A stretch of DNA of 64,000 nt from Volvariella volvacea V23. Its lineage: Eukaryota; Basidiomycota; Agaricomycetes; Agaricales; Pluteaceae. The DNA lies in contig KB722745.1 in the NCBI GenBank assembly GCA_000349905.1, positions 217,688-281,687 of the forward strand, given 5' to 3'. The translations under genes and the position numbers were made by a program. Positions 34,916-47,439 of the stretch are shown here, piece by piece (the first letter of the stretch is position 1; every line of letters starts with the position of its first letter). Under the pieces are notes generated by a model. That model was given only the letters and a program-made list of their open reading frames with translations. It did not search any database and was not told the origin of the DNA.

Positions 34916-37900
34916 TTATACGATAATACTCTCCGGTGGGCCAAGATAAGTCTTCTGCACACCACCTGTATCTATAGCGGAATGTCAGTACACTGTATTC
35001 GAGCAAACCATGCTAGATATGATACTTACTGATGACAATTTTTTGAACGACGACAGCGGGCTCGATCATCGAGATCTAAAAATGTTGAGCACTCTGTCAG
35101 CAACGAACCATCATGCATAAAAGATGGGTGGTGTATGGAGAGGAAGAACGCCCATAAAATAACACAAGCAAACCACATTACCTTCAGCGTATGTGCACCG
35201 GGCCGAACACCACCAAACGTATTGACCACAGAGACAATGGAATTTGCCACAAACCCATCGCTACCGCCCCATTGGGAAGGCAAATTGCCAGGTGAAGCCG
35301 GTGGGATGAACTGAGTCGTTTGTGGAGCACTAGAATCGATGGCGACGGCTAAAGCCAGTCGACGGTCATTGCCATTGGCATTGAGAGATGGAGAGACGTA
35401 TGTGGTGACGGTGACGTTGCCCGAGCCCCCGATGGTATTGAAATTATAGAAATCATATTCTCTGCATTATGAACGGAAAAGAGTTAGCATAAAGTCATTC
35501 AAATGGTTTTCTATAATCCATACAGGGCAGGGCCAGCACCAGGCGTGAATTTGGCTTCGTTATTTCCAAGTCGAGGCCAAGGGGTAACCGCAGAGTGTGT
35601 GCGACCATATCCAGGAAGGTCGCGCCATCTGACGCCGGAAACCTCAGTTCGCCGGGTTGTGTGGAGTGATTCGATGGCGATTCCGCCATCTCCTTCAACG
35701 AAACCTGCGCCACGTCCAGTTAGGCAGACTCTTGCTGATTACGGTGCAATGCAAACCTTTGAAGGTAGATGGTAGAGTGCTCTTGACAGCGTAAACGTTA
35801 ACACGGACAGTTGATGACCCCTGACCCGATGCAGTCGCTTGGAAGGTTACAGTGGCTGAATTACTACCCGTGGCGAGTTGAGACCAGTCCCTAACGCTGA
35901 AAAACACCCGCTGTGTTGGGCTCCCAGTGGAGATAGACCCTTGGCTCGGTGAGATGTTGAGCCATGATGCGCTTGACGTGGCCCTGAAAGTGAAAGAGGT
36001 AGGCCCTCCGGCGTCAACATCCACGTATTTGTTTGAGAATGGGGAGTATCTATCTATGGTAACTGATGGAGGAGGACAGTTATATCCCTGAGCACATTGG
36101 TTGGGGCTGTCGCCGGGCCTTACATGGGGTAAAATTCAGTGTTTATATCGGATATGAATACGGAGCCTGGCTTACCATGACCCAAGACTCCCCTCTGGAA
36201 CAATTCTCATCATACCAGAAAGTGCTTGCTTGCGGCCCTGTATCCTATTAACAGCTGGCATACTGAAAGATTCATTATTACTCGTTGCAGGAAGAGCAGA
36301 GCTGATATCTTACGTGTTGACCATGGGTTGCTGCCAATAGTAATAACCAATGTCTACAAAGGATTAATAACCCGGCAGTCAGACAAAAAGAGCAAGTACA
36401 TACGGGTCTGATCCATCATACTGTCCACAAGTGGATCAGCCCAAATTGTAAAGTATGAAAGTGATGGTGACGCACTGATTCCATTTTCCTGGAGGTATCG
36501 CTTAGCTATATCAACAGGCTGCTTATGGATTGACAAACTCACCATCCAGGAGGCTATGATAGGCCGTTTCCATATCGTAGTCGAGGTCAAACAGCTCTTG
36601 CACTTTATCCGCTAGGGCATTGGTACTTAGCTAGTGTCGTTTAGTCAACTTCCCAAGTTCAGCGTTGATTCGACCTACCCGTGCCTGTGAGGCCCTCATA
36701 TTATTTTGACTGGCATAGATGTACTAACGGGCGAGAACTGATTAGAGCAGCTAACAGCCGTTTAATAATGGACTCACGATTCTTCCCAGATTGGCACTTG
36801 CAATTACTGCGTGATGCACAAGTTGATAATAAGCTGGCTTCATTGCGTCGGAAAGTGCATTATAGATCCTTGTAGATGCTCCTTCCAATGTATCCCAACC
36901 TTCCAGTACGCTATCAGCCCTACAAAGCAAAGCGGAGCCATCAACATCGACCGCAAGGCTTTCTCAGGTTATTCGTAAAACTTTGAACTTACTCGCGGTA
37001 ATAGATAAGACTGTAGGTAGATGTGCTGAGAAGTTCGGGTTTTCTTCTTGCATTGAATCTCGTGAGGTTTGCAACGATATCTGTCACCACCTTTGCATCG
37101 TTAACGGATAGGTCAAACTCTCTTTGTGCCCATTCAGTGACGAAGTCGCTAAGGTTATCCGCATTCCATCGCGTAGCATTCCAACCATAAGTGATGAAGA
37201 ACTCGGTTTCTCGTTCGTAAGGTTTCAGGTCGCCGACGTTCACGATCCAAACGCGGGTGGCATCGCGGTCGACAGCGATAGACATTTGCTCATAAACCTG
37301 AAGTGACCGAGGTTAATATTGGCGGTGACACTGAGATAAATAGTTACTTTGGCAATTTGAGTCGACTAGAATGAGGTCTAATGAGTACTGAGACTTATGA
37401 CAAGTGGTTAACAAACGCACTGTGATCCATTTGTAGTTCCGCGGATCACCAACCTATACAACACCATAAGTATCAAGAGTTCGAACCCTGTATGTGATCT
37501 GTTACGTACGTAGTCGTACTGAAGAAAAGTTGGTAAGCGCTCAACGAATTATGGAGAAATAGACACGCACATGGTAATAGACGCCTGCACCACCTGTACG
37601 ATTGCGCTCAGACGTAAGAGGGAACCGCCGGACATTGCCCCAACTTCGAATGAATTGTCACCTCCTGACACTCCGTAAGTGTACTGAAGAACGAACGTAC
37701 TTGTCATCTGCCCAGAGCAATGTCACATAGTCTGGCACGCGCATGCCGTCTTCATAGTAGCCTTCAACTTCTTTGTCTGAATGGGATTTTATCAGACAAA
37801 ACATTCAACACCAATGGCAGTCCACTCCACTACTTACAGAGCGCCCAAAGTTGCGGAATATCTTTGACTTCAACACCTTGGTATACTTCCTCCAGGATGT

Positions 37901-39332
37901 CTGTCTGATCCTCAATGACCTGCTCAAGAAGTGCAATGTTGGTTTCTTCGGATAGTGGCACTAAAATAATCATTGAGCGGTGCATACCCGTCAGAATGGA
38001 TATGGGCTCTTACGGTCTCCAAATCCTCTCATTCCAAGCGTATATATCGACTCAAAGTTCCTAGCACGCCTAGCGCCGTCTCTCCAGTACTTTTTGATCG
38101 TCTCGTTATTGGTAGTGTAATCCCATGGTCCACTTCCGAATTGGCTGAACTCGTTGGGGGTTGATCGCATCATAGGCTCCTGGTGACTAAAAAACAACTC
38201 GTATAAGAAGAAATACACTCCACACGAATATAATGCACACCTGGTACCCATAACCACGCCATAATAATCGGCGAGGAATTGATTTTGGCTATCATCCGTA
38301 CCAAAAGCACTGCCCCACATAGCTAAACGTCCGCACATCCATAAGTACGCATCCACTTTCACAGTAGCAAAAAACTCAACCTACCAGGCCACAGGTAGTT
38401 CGCCTTCAATCTCAACAGCAGCTCAAAGAGCGTCGTATAGAAGTATCTGTTGAACGCCGGCCCAGTCCCGTTCGTAAACTTCTCTTGAGCCCAGCTCTGC
38501 AATGCCGGCTGTTCGTCATTGAGGAAGATACCGCGATACTTGACCGTCGGCGACCCGTGTGCACATCCAGAAGACGTCACAAAGACCGAGGATTGCTTAG
38601 TGGTCGGTACATCTGCCCACCTAGAAGCAGAGGCCGGTCCGTCGGTTAATTGATACTGCCAGCACACAACAGGAAAGAATAGTGGCAAATGGCCGCAATA
38701 GCGGATTTTATCCCGAAGAAAGATACGGAATGGGGTTATAAAGCGAACGGGAGATTCAAACTCACCAGTACCAAGGGGATACACCTATATCCGTCATCAG
38801 CAATTCAATAACCACCCAACGGACCGATATCCGGGTACTCACCAAACTGTTCTGAATGGTCATATAGACCATAAATCGTTCCTCTTTTATCAGCTCCGAT
38901 AATGACATATGCACTGCTAACTCCGGGAAGCGGGTCAGCCACCTGCTTCGACACAAACGCCTCCCATTTGCCTCGTATACCCGACACATCCAAGTTCGTG
39001 GCATTCACAACTTGATCAACAAGCGACGACCTCCCAAGCGTGCCGACGATGATAACAGAAGGTGCCCGTGGACTCGCAGGCGTGGCGGTATAGTTCGTCA
39101 GCGACGGCTTCTGGCTCGTCACCCTCTCAATGTCCGCCACAAAGTCGAATGCGGCGCGGTGGACGCCGGGCCAGTCGTCCGGGGAGATGAGGATGGGAGT
39201 CGCTTTCCCTCCATCGACGATGGGGAAGGTTCCGGCTTCGGATTTGAATTTGACGCAGGTGCCTTGGCCAATGGCTAGCGCTCCCTGGAGGGCGGCGTAA
39301 AGCGCGGCGATGGTGAACAACGCTCGTCGCAT
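34916..39332 (-). CDS. GH115 xylan alpha-(4-O-methyl)-glucuronidase, secreted
   Basis: Twenty-four exons on minus reconstruct 997 residues with every phase agreeing: 38843-39332, 38766-38784, 38385-38620, 38241-38322, 38014-38186, 37838-37960, 37701-37776, 37571-37643, 37510-37518, 37421-37453, 37348-37365, 36993-37297, 36778-36919, 36679-36723, 36543-36630, 36476-36488, 36404-36420, 36314-36353, 36176-36262, 35757-36118, 35524-35704, 35182-35461, 35030-35075 and 34916-34971. A signal peptide (MRRALFTIAALYAALQGALA) starts it. GH115 landmarks are IYGLYDHSEQFGVSPWYWWAD, WADDNWGNVRRFP, WIVNVGDLKPYE, DQTHIGYYYWQQPM and, in the C-terminal domain, PGYGRTHSAVTPWPR. The family removes 4-O-methylglucuronic acid side chains from xylan. 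Five exons are only 9, 13, 17, 18 and 19 nt, so automatic annotation would easily break this gene. It implies growth on hardwood or plant cell walls. Confidence 0.95.
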
Positions 39333-40306
39333 CGTTCGAGCGAGAGTGTGTGTGGGAAGGGAGGCACAGGGCTCGTAAATTCATCTATCCCAAATCTCGA
39401 CGAATTATAAGGCTCCTAAGCGCGCAATATCACGAGGCCATTCTACGTCGGGCATAGCGGTTCTTATGACCACTGGAGAATTTTCGGATGTGTGGGGGAC
39501 TTTCAACGGGAAGACACTGTGACCACCGCGCTACGTGGACTGGACTGAAATGCAATCACTATCGTCCTTTCGACTTCGATCCATCGTGCTTTTCGTGGAC
39601 AACCAGTCCGTGCACGGGTGCAACAAAGCCTCTCCAGACTATCGTCACTGCAAAATCCACCTAAAAACTCGCAACAGATAAGTGCGGAAAAACCGATCAA
39701 AGAAGTCCTTTCGCTTTCAAAGAAGTGCACTCGCAATATCCCATCCTCGTCAGGTAAAACCGAAGCTACGCAAGGCCCCGCGGTCCGAAGAACCCTTTCT
39801 TCAATTCCATCCTGAGTCTGGAACAATGCATATTATGCGGGCCTCCGCATTTAAAAGCTATATAATGGCGGACAAGGTCATACGCACCGGGATTTGGACT
39901 GTATCTCGTCTTCCCCACACCCATCTGTTCCGTTGTAGCTCCGTAAGGATACGGACCAAGCAATAAAGGCTGGGGATGTGCCTTCACGTCTTCAATGTTC
40001 GGACCGAAACCGCACTGTACATGTGTCGCGCATGGGTGGTATGTGGTACCATGACACTTTGCACTCCACTTGTACGACGGCCCGAGGTCGTTGATCGTCA
40101 GTAGAACGTGCGTAATCCTTCTCCCAGCTGGAGGAAGCAGAGCAACCTACTCGGGTTCTCACATACACGCACAAGAACGAATGGGACGGGCTTGCGATCA
40201 TAACTGCATTCATTCTCAATCTAGTTAATTAGCAAAAGATAATAACACCCTCCAGCGTCGACATGGTACAATCACAGACCTTGACCTACTCAACACCCTT
40301 CACAAC
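39333..40306. other. intergenic between GH115 and ATG22
   Basis: Contains the GH115 promoter and the ATG22 3' flank, both genes being on the minus strand. Short open frames here (39503-39987) have no support. Confidence 0.45.
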
Positions 40307-42624
40307 TCAATTCGTCTCCCCTACATAAGCCCTGGCATCCTTTCTCCCCCCCTCAACATCCACATTACTCAAAATCGGTACTGCCAACCAGATCATAAAG
40401 GCCAAGAAAAAGAATGCGTAGCGGATATTCCCCGTCAGGTCCGCTATCACTCCGACCACAAGAGGGCCAAGGAACGAGCTCGACTAGATAAGAGGATGGG
40501 TTTAGTATGCGAGTGATTTAACGAAGGGGGTGGCTCACCTTGTCTGTGACTGAGAATAAACCAAACCTAGTGTCAGAAAGGACGGGAAAAAGAACAGCAT
40601 GAGTGGCTGAAGCAGTACTTTTGGAGTACGAGACAAAGCACTTACCACCGAGCCTCCTCGCCAGGGGGCAACAGCTCCGCATAGAAAGCCCTCGCATAGC
40701 CTTGAAATGCGCCATACAAAGAACCTAGCCAAACACGCATCAGCCAACCCACCACCACAGACGCGCAGCAATCGCGTCCGTAGCCCAACACCACCACTCA
40801 CCAAAGTACACCGCCAAGACATACATCTCCCCCGGCGTCGTCAGCCCGCCAAACTTGAGCGCGCCCTGGAAGATGGGCAGGAACCCGAGACAGCCGTAGA
40901 TGGGCACCATGGAGATCATCACGACGAGGATGGTGAGGATTTTCAGGTTGGACCATTTGTAGCGTTTTTGGAGGTACGGCCAGGCGAGGGATCCTGTGAC
41001 GCCAGAAAGGGGTGTCAGGATTCCGATAAGCAGCAGGGACGGGGAAGGCATGTTGAGCGTCGTCTTGGCGAACAGAAGCGCCGTCGAGGTGATAGTGGTG
41101 AACCCTACGCAGCATATACTATGAGAAAAGTGGCACAAGCGGTTGCACAGTCGTTCACGTACCATCCGAGAGCAAAAACCAAGCCGCGAGGAACTTGAAC
41201 GTGTTCCTCAGCCTCACAATCTCGGACCACCAGAGCATCCCTCCCAGCTTCTTCCAAGCGGCCACAACCTCGGCCTTGACGCTGAACCCGCCATCCCCGT
41301 TGCTGCTGACCCAGCCATTGCCGCCTCTACCACCAGGCAACCATATAGCGGCGGGTATAGTCCAAAGCGCCCACCACACCCCGCTCAGCCCGATAGCCAG
41401 CCTCAAGGAGAACGTCGAGCCGTGCAACTTTGTCACGGGCACCAACGACACGATGGCCATGAGAATCCCTGCACCGTACCCTAGAGCTACGCCCAAGGAG
41501 GATATCCTTGATGTCGCCCTGGACAGCTCTTCGTCGTATCGCTTCTTGAGGGATATCACCTCCGGGGAGGAATCGCGTTGAATGAGAGGGGCGAGCGTGT
41601 CGGAGTCGGTTTCGCCCTCGGCGAGTGATCTGCCATTGGAGTGGCCATTGAGGTGTGGGTTGTTCCCGCCCTCCAGGTCGTCTTGAGAATGGCCGTTCCC
41701 GGCTTCTTCACCGAGCGCGCTGCGGGGGTCGCTGGCGAATTCAGCTTCGCGAGCGTCCCGGATCTCGGTCGTGATGGCTTTCACCTCTGGCGCGTCTTTG
41801 GCGAGGGATGGAAGGAAGGCGTTCATGGCGACGAAGGAGGCTCCGAATCCGACGTTGGCTGTGATCGCGAAAAGCGCAGAGAGAAACCAGACGGGGGAGG
41901 TGGATGGTAGGATTAGGAATAGGATTGCGGCGGTGAAGCCCATTGTGGCGAAGCCGAGAAGTAATCGTTTGCGAAAGGGTGCTACAGAGGGTCGGCAACG
42001 GGCTGCAGCGCGCGGAATAGCAGTACTTACGATAGTCTGCAACGCCTCCCATAGATATCACTGTTAGCGCTTGCAACGCCACGGATATCGAGTACACGTA
42101 TAGACTGTAGTTTCGCATCGTCCTCAGTATTCGCCTGTCAGCGTCAACGGACAAACCGACACACCTGAAACTCGCGCTATCAACCCACCACCACCCCAGT
42201 TTCACCACACATCTCGCAGAATTATCGCCGCTCGCAGACTGCATGTCCTTATCCCCAGGACCGCCAATCGAAACCGGTACACAAGGCTCCGTCTTGTCTG
42301 GCAACAAGAACCCGTTGTCTCTCGCGAATTGTTCCAAGCATATTGGTAGGAAGAGCGTCACAGAGACGATGACGAATGCTTCGCTAACCAAGGAAGTGGC
42401 ATATGTGGAGTTATGAAGAGCTGCGTGAGTAAGCCAGGTCTGCTGTGGGTGGTGTCGAGCAGCGATACTCACCTGGCAATGGCATAGCTTAGCCAGCCAC
42501 GGAGGCGTCTCTTGTATGCTGAGTCCGTTGTCATACTCCAGTTCCTCGTCGCCAATATTGCATATGCGGTGGTGGTTGTGGGGAAGTGTTCAGCGGCATG
42601 TGGCGTGGTGGAGGGAGTTGCCAT
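40307..42624 (-). CDS. ATG22: ATG22, vacuolar amino-acid effluxer (MFS)
   Basis: Eight exons on minus: 42473-42624, 42165-42383, 42031-42104, 41163-41981, 40802-41104, 40646-40724, 40539-40566 and 40307-40483, for 616 residues. Family landmarks are LRGWLSYAIASEAF, SFSLYVYSISVALQALTVISMGG, RKRLLLGFATMG, the large acidic/Ser-rich loop (residues about 230-310), SSLGVALGYGAGI, KFLAAWFLLSDGFTT, and near the end GSLYGAFQGYARAFYAELLP with FGLFSVTDKSSSFLGPL. About twelve hydrophobic segments fit the MFS fold. By family it sits in the vacuole membrane and exports amino acids (Leu, Ile, Tyr) released when autophagic bodies are degraded. Exon 7 is 28 nt. It is transcribed away from DUF4246 copy B. Confidence 0.94.
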
Positions 42625-43175
42625 TTCTGGAAATAGAGTTCACCGCGCTTGCACTTCACCAAACCTCCGTAGTGTGCGCTCCAAGCTGCCATGCTTTTGC
42701 GGCAAAAAATCCAGCAAAGTAGCGACACCCTCAGTCGACGCCCAACCAAAGCGTCTTGGTGCTTACTCTCTGGGTGTGCTCAGTATTTTCCTGTGCACTT
42801 TGCAGGGTCATCGTAGGTGATCACGACTCCTCGGTCACGTCACGATAATCCCTCGTCTTGCTCTGCATCCCTGTCTAGGGTGATAGTTATCACAACGGAT
42901 TGAAGGTGGTATTTGCTCATTGGAATAACCACACTACAAATACCGTGTCTGCACAATCTGCCTGATAACAGAAGACATTCCGCTCGGCGCCCGCCTCGAT
43001 ACCAAATATAGCTGTGAACCAACGATGGCTTGGTCGCGTTTTCTGAAGGTGAAGTCGCGTCACGATCGCTAGAGTTAAGATGGCTGGATAACCTCGTGTA
43101 TTTCCTGCATTATCGAAGCAGCCAAATGTCAGACATATTCCCTTACGGCCTTATCATGCCAGTCCCATTGCAAGG
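42625..43175. other. divergent promoter region ATG22 / DUF4246-B
   Basis: 551 bases between two divergent start codons. No TATA box stands out and no gene is seen inside. It should hold both promoters. Confidence 0.4.
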
Positions 43176-45114
43176 ATGGCCACACCCAAGGGGTCCTCTG
43201 CAACCCGTAGTAACGCGAAATCCCAGCGAAAAACAAAATCCATAGCGCGCCCTGGCTTTGGTCTACCCCTAGACTACGAGCCGTCGAAAACATTCCCCAG
43301 CGCCCATGATATCACGTCCATGAGTCGTAGAGCCGAGTACGTTGCACCCGCGCTTCATGATCCTTACAATTAAGCTATTTTCGTGGGCGCTTTACCTTTC
43401 TATAGGTTCGACGCGTTAGTTTTGAGAGAAATCACGATGCTAAAAATAATGGATGCGATAACAGACAAACCGGACTGGGATAAGAAGGTGCGTGTAATCT
43501 CAATCCCAGGGCTTCACCTCGTTAACGCATCTCATCCAGATATTCGATAACAAAATCGTCGAAAAGTGGAAGCAAGAGCTGGGGACTGAGACAAGCGACG
43601 GCGACGTCACCCCATCGATGTTTGAGTGGTGTCTCAACGAGCTCAAGCACCGCTCCAGGCGGTTCTCCAAAACCGGCTACATCAGCGTCCTCAACGGAGG
43701 GGTCATCAAATCCGACACGGCGGTCGACCCGGAGCTCAAAGCGCGACTTCGTGATGCGGTTCGAGCACTTGAGGACATCCCGGAGAGAAGGAAGGACTGG
43801 CACCCAGGGTCCGATCGAAAAGTACTCGACCTGGTGCACCCGTCTTTGTTTCCGTTGGTGTATGGGAGGACAAGGGTTCTTGGGGACAGCCTGACGACGC
43901 TGGAGGACTGTATAACGCAATGTGGGGAGGCAAAAGTCGTTCCAATTCCTCCTAAGGAATTAGATAAGTCGTATAGTAAGAGGTTCCAGTGGTTGCCGTG
44001 TGAGGTCAAGCTTGCACGGGGAAAGGAAGGGATAAAAGCCAAGTATGTGTTCATTCGTTAACCCAACCGTTCCCACACGTTCAAGTTGTAATAGAATAAC
44101 GTCTTACATCAACAACCTGCATCCAGAGATCCACCAGGGCTTATACGGCATCATCGAAGATTTCATCGCCAAATCCGTCCCACTATGGAACAGAACATTA
44201 ACAGAAGTAGAACACAGAAAGACTGCAGAAATCTCCGTTCCTCGGATTAAGTACACTGGTCCAGGCTATACTAATTACCCTGATGAAATTGACGAAATTG
44301 AAGAAAGTGAAGAAAGCAATGAAAGCGGTAAAAGTCTAGTTATTATCCCTGATGCACCAGTCTGGGTGGATCCCAAACCACAAAAAAAAGAGAAGGAAGT
44401 AGACTTGGTGAAGGATTTCAAAGACATCCAAGTCATCGTCAAGCTAGCAAACATCCACCTGACGCCCGAGAAACGGGAATACGAAGGCGGAACCTGGCAC
44501 ATCGAAGGACAATCGGTAAGAATCCCCCCTCCTGCGCACCCATCCGCTCACGTCACCAGAACGAACACATCGTCGCAACCGCGCTCTACTACTACGACAA
44601 CGACAACATCACCCCGAGCCGCCTCGCCTTCCGCCAACAGCTGGACGCCGAGGCCCTGGTGATGATGGAGTACATCCAAGATGACCACGATTGGCTTCCG
44701 GTCGTCTACGGGATGGAAAACGAGGAACCAGGCGTCCAGCCGATCGGCTCTGTCGAAGCGCGCGAAGGCCGACTCGTCACGTTCCCCAACGTCCTGCAGC
44801 ACCAGGTTCAGCCGTTCAAGCTCGCCGATGCGACTAGACCTGGGCATAGAAAGATCCTGGCGTTATTCCTCGTGGACCCGAATGTGAAGATTGTGAGTAC
44901 GGCGAATGTGCCTTGTCAGAGGAAGGATTGGTGGAGGAAGAAGGTGGGCAGGGGCGTTGAGACGATGGTTGATGAGGAGAGCGGGAAGGAGTTTCCGATT
45001 GGGATGACGGAGGCGAAGAGGATGAGGTTGGAGTTGATGGAGGAGAGGAGGAGGTTTGTGGTTTATCAGGGCGAGTGCTTTGAGGATGTGGAGATTTCGT
45101 TGTGCGAGCATTGA
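43176..45114 (+). CDS. DUF4246 family protein, copy B
   Basis: Five exons: 43176-43336, 43406-43487, 43540-44042, 44095-44515 and 44560-45114, for 573 residues, by coincidence the same total as copy A although individual exons differ by indels. Intron positions and phases equal those of copy A; the second exon is 82 nt in both. Shared blocks include ARPGFGLPL, REITMLKIMDAITDKPDW, KDWHPGSDRKVLDLVHPSLF, NIHLTPEKREYEGGTWHIEG, NEHIVATALYYYD, LVTFPNVLQHQVQPF and PGHRKILALFLVDP. Differences are an acidic Glu/Ser insertion (about 44,285-44,330, DEIDEIEESEES) absent from copy A, and loss of copy A's F-box-like insertion near the C-terminus. Function is unknown; a possible 2-oxoglutarate/Fe(II) fold is my inference from the His-containing strand motifs. 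The ATG at 43176 matches copy A in distance to the GFGLPL block. Confidence 0.9.
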
Positions 45115-45408
45115 TGGTGTTGGTCTGCCGCGGCATTGACGCTTAGATAGTTATACATACTAATGCTTCTCTCAAGGCCCTGATTGGGTTTACTTTTCGT
45201 TACTGCCATACTGATTAGTTATTAGTCGTACCGCTACACGTGCTCAACTTTCCAGAAGTAAAGACACGACTCTACAAAAATATCGTAAGTTATACAACAG
45301 GTCAAAGAATGTCGAATATTCCGAGTCCTATTCACAATCACCAACGGCGTTGGCGTACATCCAGCATCACCAGCGACCGAGTATCTCGAAAACACGCCGG
45401 TGAGTGCC

Positions 45409-45853
45409 TCAACACCCAACACCCGCCCAATCCAGGTCCTGATCCTGCCAATACTCTCTCGCCGCAATAAATATCTCCTGCTTCTCCTTCCACTCCTCAT
45501 ACGACATCCCCTCCGGCGGTCCCGTGCTCGTAGCGGGATCGATCTTGCTCAAGCAATAAAGGAGCTCGTTTTTGTTCTCGTGTATCAGCACTTTGATTCG
45601 TTTGAGGACCTCGGGGGAGAGGTCGATTGGGAGCTCGTATGTGGGCTCGTTGGCACAGAGGATGGAGTAGAAGACGGCTTGGCTTTCGAGGTCGTCTGGG
45701 AGTTGGCCGCTCGGGCTCGAGTCTGGTGTAGAGGTGGAAGTGGTTTGTGATAGAGGTTTAGCCTGGTCTTGATTCGAGAGATTAGTGACGATCACGATTG
45801 AGGATGGTGGAGTTCTTACCTAGCGAGGCTTGAGTCTGCAGGCAAATGGCCAT
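45409..45853 (-). CDS. small conserved-looking protein, unknown
   Basis: Two exons on minus, 45820-45853 and 45409-45767, coding for 130 residues. The intron (52 nt) has good GT-AG ends and phases fit. The N-terminal third is Ser/Thr/Pro-rich. The rest is predicted helical and charged, with blocks DDLESQAVFYSILCANEP, LPIDLSPEVLKRIKVL and SYEEWKEKQEIFIAAREYW. No signal peptide or membrane segment is visible. The helical second half reads like a small subunit or a coiled-coil partner, but I do not recognise the family. Its start lies in the 740 nt between DUF4246 copy B and the SUMO locus, so its promoter faces away from copy B. Confidence 0.65.
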
Positions 45854-46641
45854 CTCGTGTGATAATATGCAATAAAGGAGTAATAATCTAGAGGCACTCA
45901 ACGTGCGATTCTCAAGTCCCTAGGCCTGCAAGTTGTGGACATCCTCTCTCAGTACACCCCATCCTTATATGCAAATCGCATCCCAACCGTGCTTCCATCC
46001 AAGTAAGTCAGCATCTGTAACCGTCATGGCCCTTTGAGGTTCAAGTGGAGCACAAGCTATTTGTCTCCAAAAGGGGCCTTGCCAATCGAGGATCCACATC
46101 CAGTAGGCGCAATAATAACCCCTCAAGGCCTCGTGATCGTAATGATGGCCATAAGGCTCGAAGATAACCATGCCCATAATAGTCGACTATTGTTCTATTC
46201 TTGCTCTTGGTTTATCCTGGGACCGTCGCGAGGGCCCCACGGTGTCACGTATGTTCCCATGTACCCACGACGTCAATAGCACTCGGCGTGCCCTCAGTGA
46301 TAATCGTCTTTATCGCGTGCCGTATTGTTCTTTTATTTTGAGAAGGTGGAATGGAGAACTTCTTTTCTTTGGCTTGGCGTACGTAAGAGGACCCGGTTTC
46401 GAGCAGTCCGCTTATTCTTTCCCTTTGACAGGAATAAGTTGTGCTTACCCCCCGTGCATAGGGCTCCTCATACTAGTACCTAGCATTCCATGCATAAGCC
46501 CTATACCGAGAAAAACTGCTGAGCCTGAGATTACAGATTGAAACACCACTACAAATCAAGTGTCCTTAGCCGTATTTCCATGAGCTAGCGAGAAGAGTGT
46601 GACGTCAAAGACCGGTGAGGGCGTCCACAAACTTCATCTTG
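45854..46641. other. intergenic, nothing supported
   Basis: Short frames on both strands (45965-46541) show no splice chain or recognisable product. The part near 45,854 should hold the promoter of the small minus-strand gene; the part near 46,641 is 3' flank of the SUMO-like gene. Confidence 0.4.
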
Positions 46642-47374
46642 TCACACCCGACAGCCACCAACCTAGAGGAAACAAAAAGGCGCCTCGCAATATCTGATCA
46701 TGGGGTCAACACGGACGATTATCAGCGCCTACCTGTTCTATGAACACTTCAATCTCGTCTTCGTCCTCCATTCCCAGCTGGCATACCCAAGTCATGACGA
46801 TTTCCAAAACCGATAGAATGATGGATTATAAGAGGCAGTGTGGCACAGGCATGGAACGACCGGCTTACCGTATCAGGTGTTTCATCAGGTAAACCTCGTA
46901 TTCGTTGTCCATTGTAGCTAAACCTGAGTTCACCTTCATAGCCAAGCCGCGAGTGGTTGTGGTACCAAGGAGAAAAAGCGGTTATCCGACATGCCGTGCA
47001 TTGTGATACGGGTTATAGCTCACTGAGATCTATTCCCAGGTAATCCTGTGGACGTTACGCCTCGGTGAGCCAGGATACAGCCAAGAAACCAAAGGGAAGC
47101 GCTCAACTGCAACACTCTCCATGACGGTGCACAATGATCTATTCCCCCTCAGTCTAACCCTCACACCTGCTCGCATCAGACAGAAGTGCATAAGCAACCA
47201 GACAATAGAACGAGGGAATGATCGCTCACTTTTTCTCCCATATGTTACAACAACTTCGAGCTTTCTCTTCTTACCCATCAGGTTCAATAATGGCGCGGAA
47301 AAAGGACTGGGTTCAGAAACAAGCTCAAGAGATTCTTTCCCAGATCTCCACACCGGCCTATGGATAAATGAAGC
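46642..47374 (-). CDS. divergent SUMO-like paralogue (tandem with SUMO)
   Basis: Minus-strand exons 46642-46662, 46733-46777, 46869-46933, 47024-47045, 47108-47166 and a first exon ending at 47275 (open back to a stop near 47374). Exon lengths from the second on are 59, 22, 65, 45 and 21 nt, against 59, 22, 59, 45 and 36 in the neighbouring SUMO gene, with the same phases. The encoded ubiquitin fold reads GVRVRLRGNRSLCTVMESVA, DYLGIDLSELRFSYNGQRI, then TLGMEDEDEIEVFIEQ and VGGCRV at the end, so the processable Gly-Gly is kept. No in-frame ATG is seen upstream; the only one is the Met at 47276-47278, directly before the intron, which would give a protein without the flexible N-terminal tail. 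Either translation starts there, an upstream exon was missed, or the start is lost. Most fungi have a single SUMO, so a second, diverged but intact-looking copy is unusual. Confidence 0.7.
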
Positions 47375-47439
47375 ACCCTACGAGCGCATCGAGGGTGCAT
47401 GAAAAGACTGAACCGAATAGTATCGACCTTCCGACGCAA

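Noticed and set aside
37480..37495. GGTTCGAACTC, similar to a tRNA B box
   Set aside because: It lies inside a short GH115 intron with no room for a tRNA cloverleaf and no matching A box.
41741..42472. A 243-codon open frame on minus
   Set aside because: It runs through ATG22 introns and in the wrong frame for exon 4; the spliced ATG22 model explains the region.
47030..47353. A single 107-codon frame reading through the first intron of the SUMO-like gene
   Set aside because: The spliced reading reproduces the SUMO exon lengths and phases; the unspliced frame does not.
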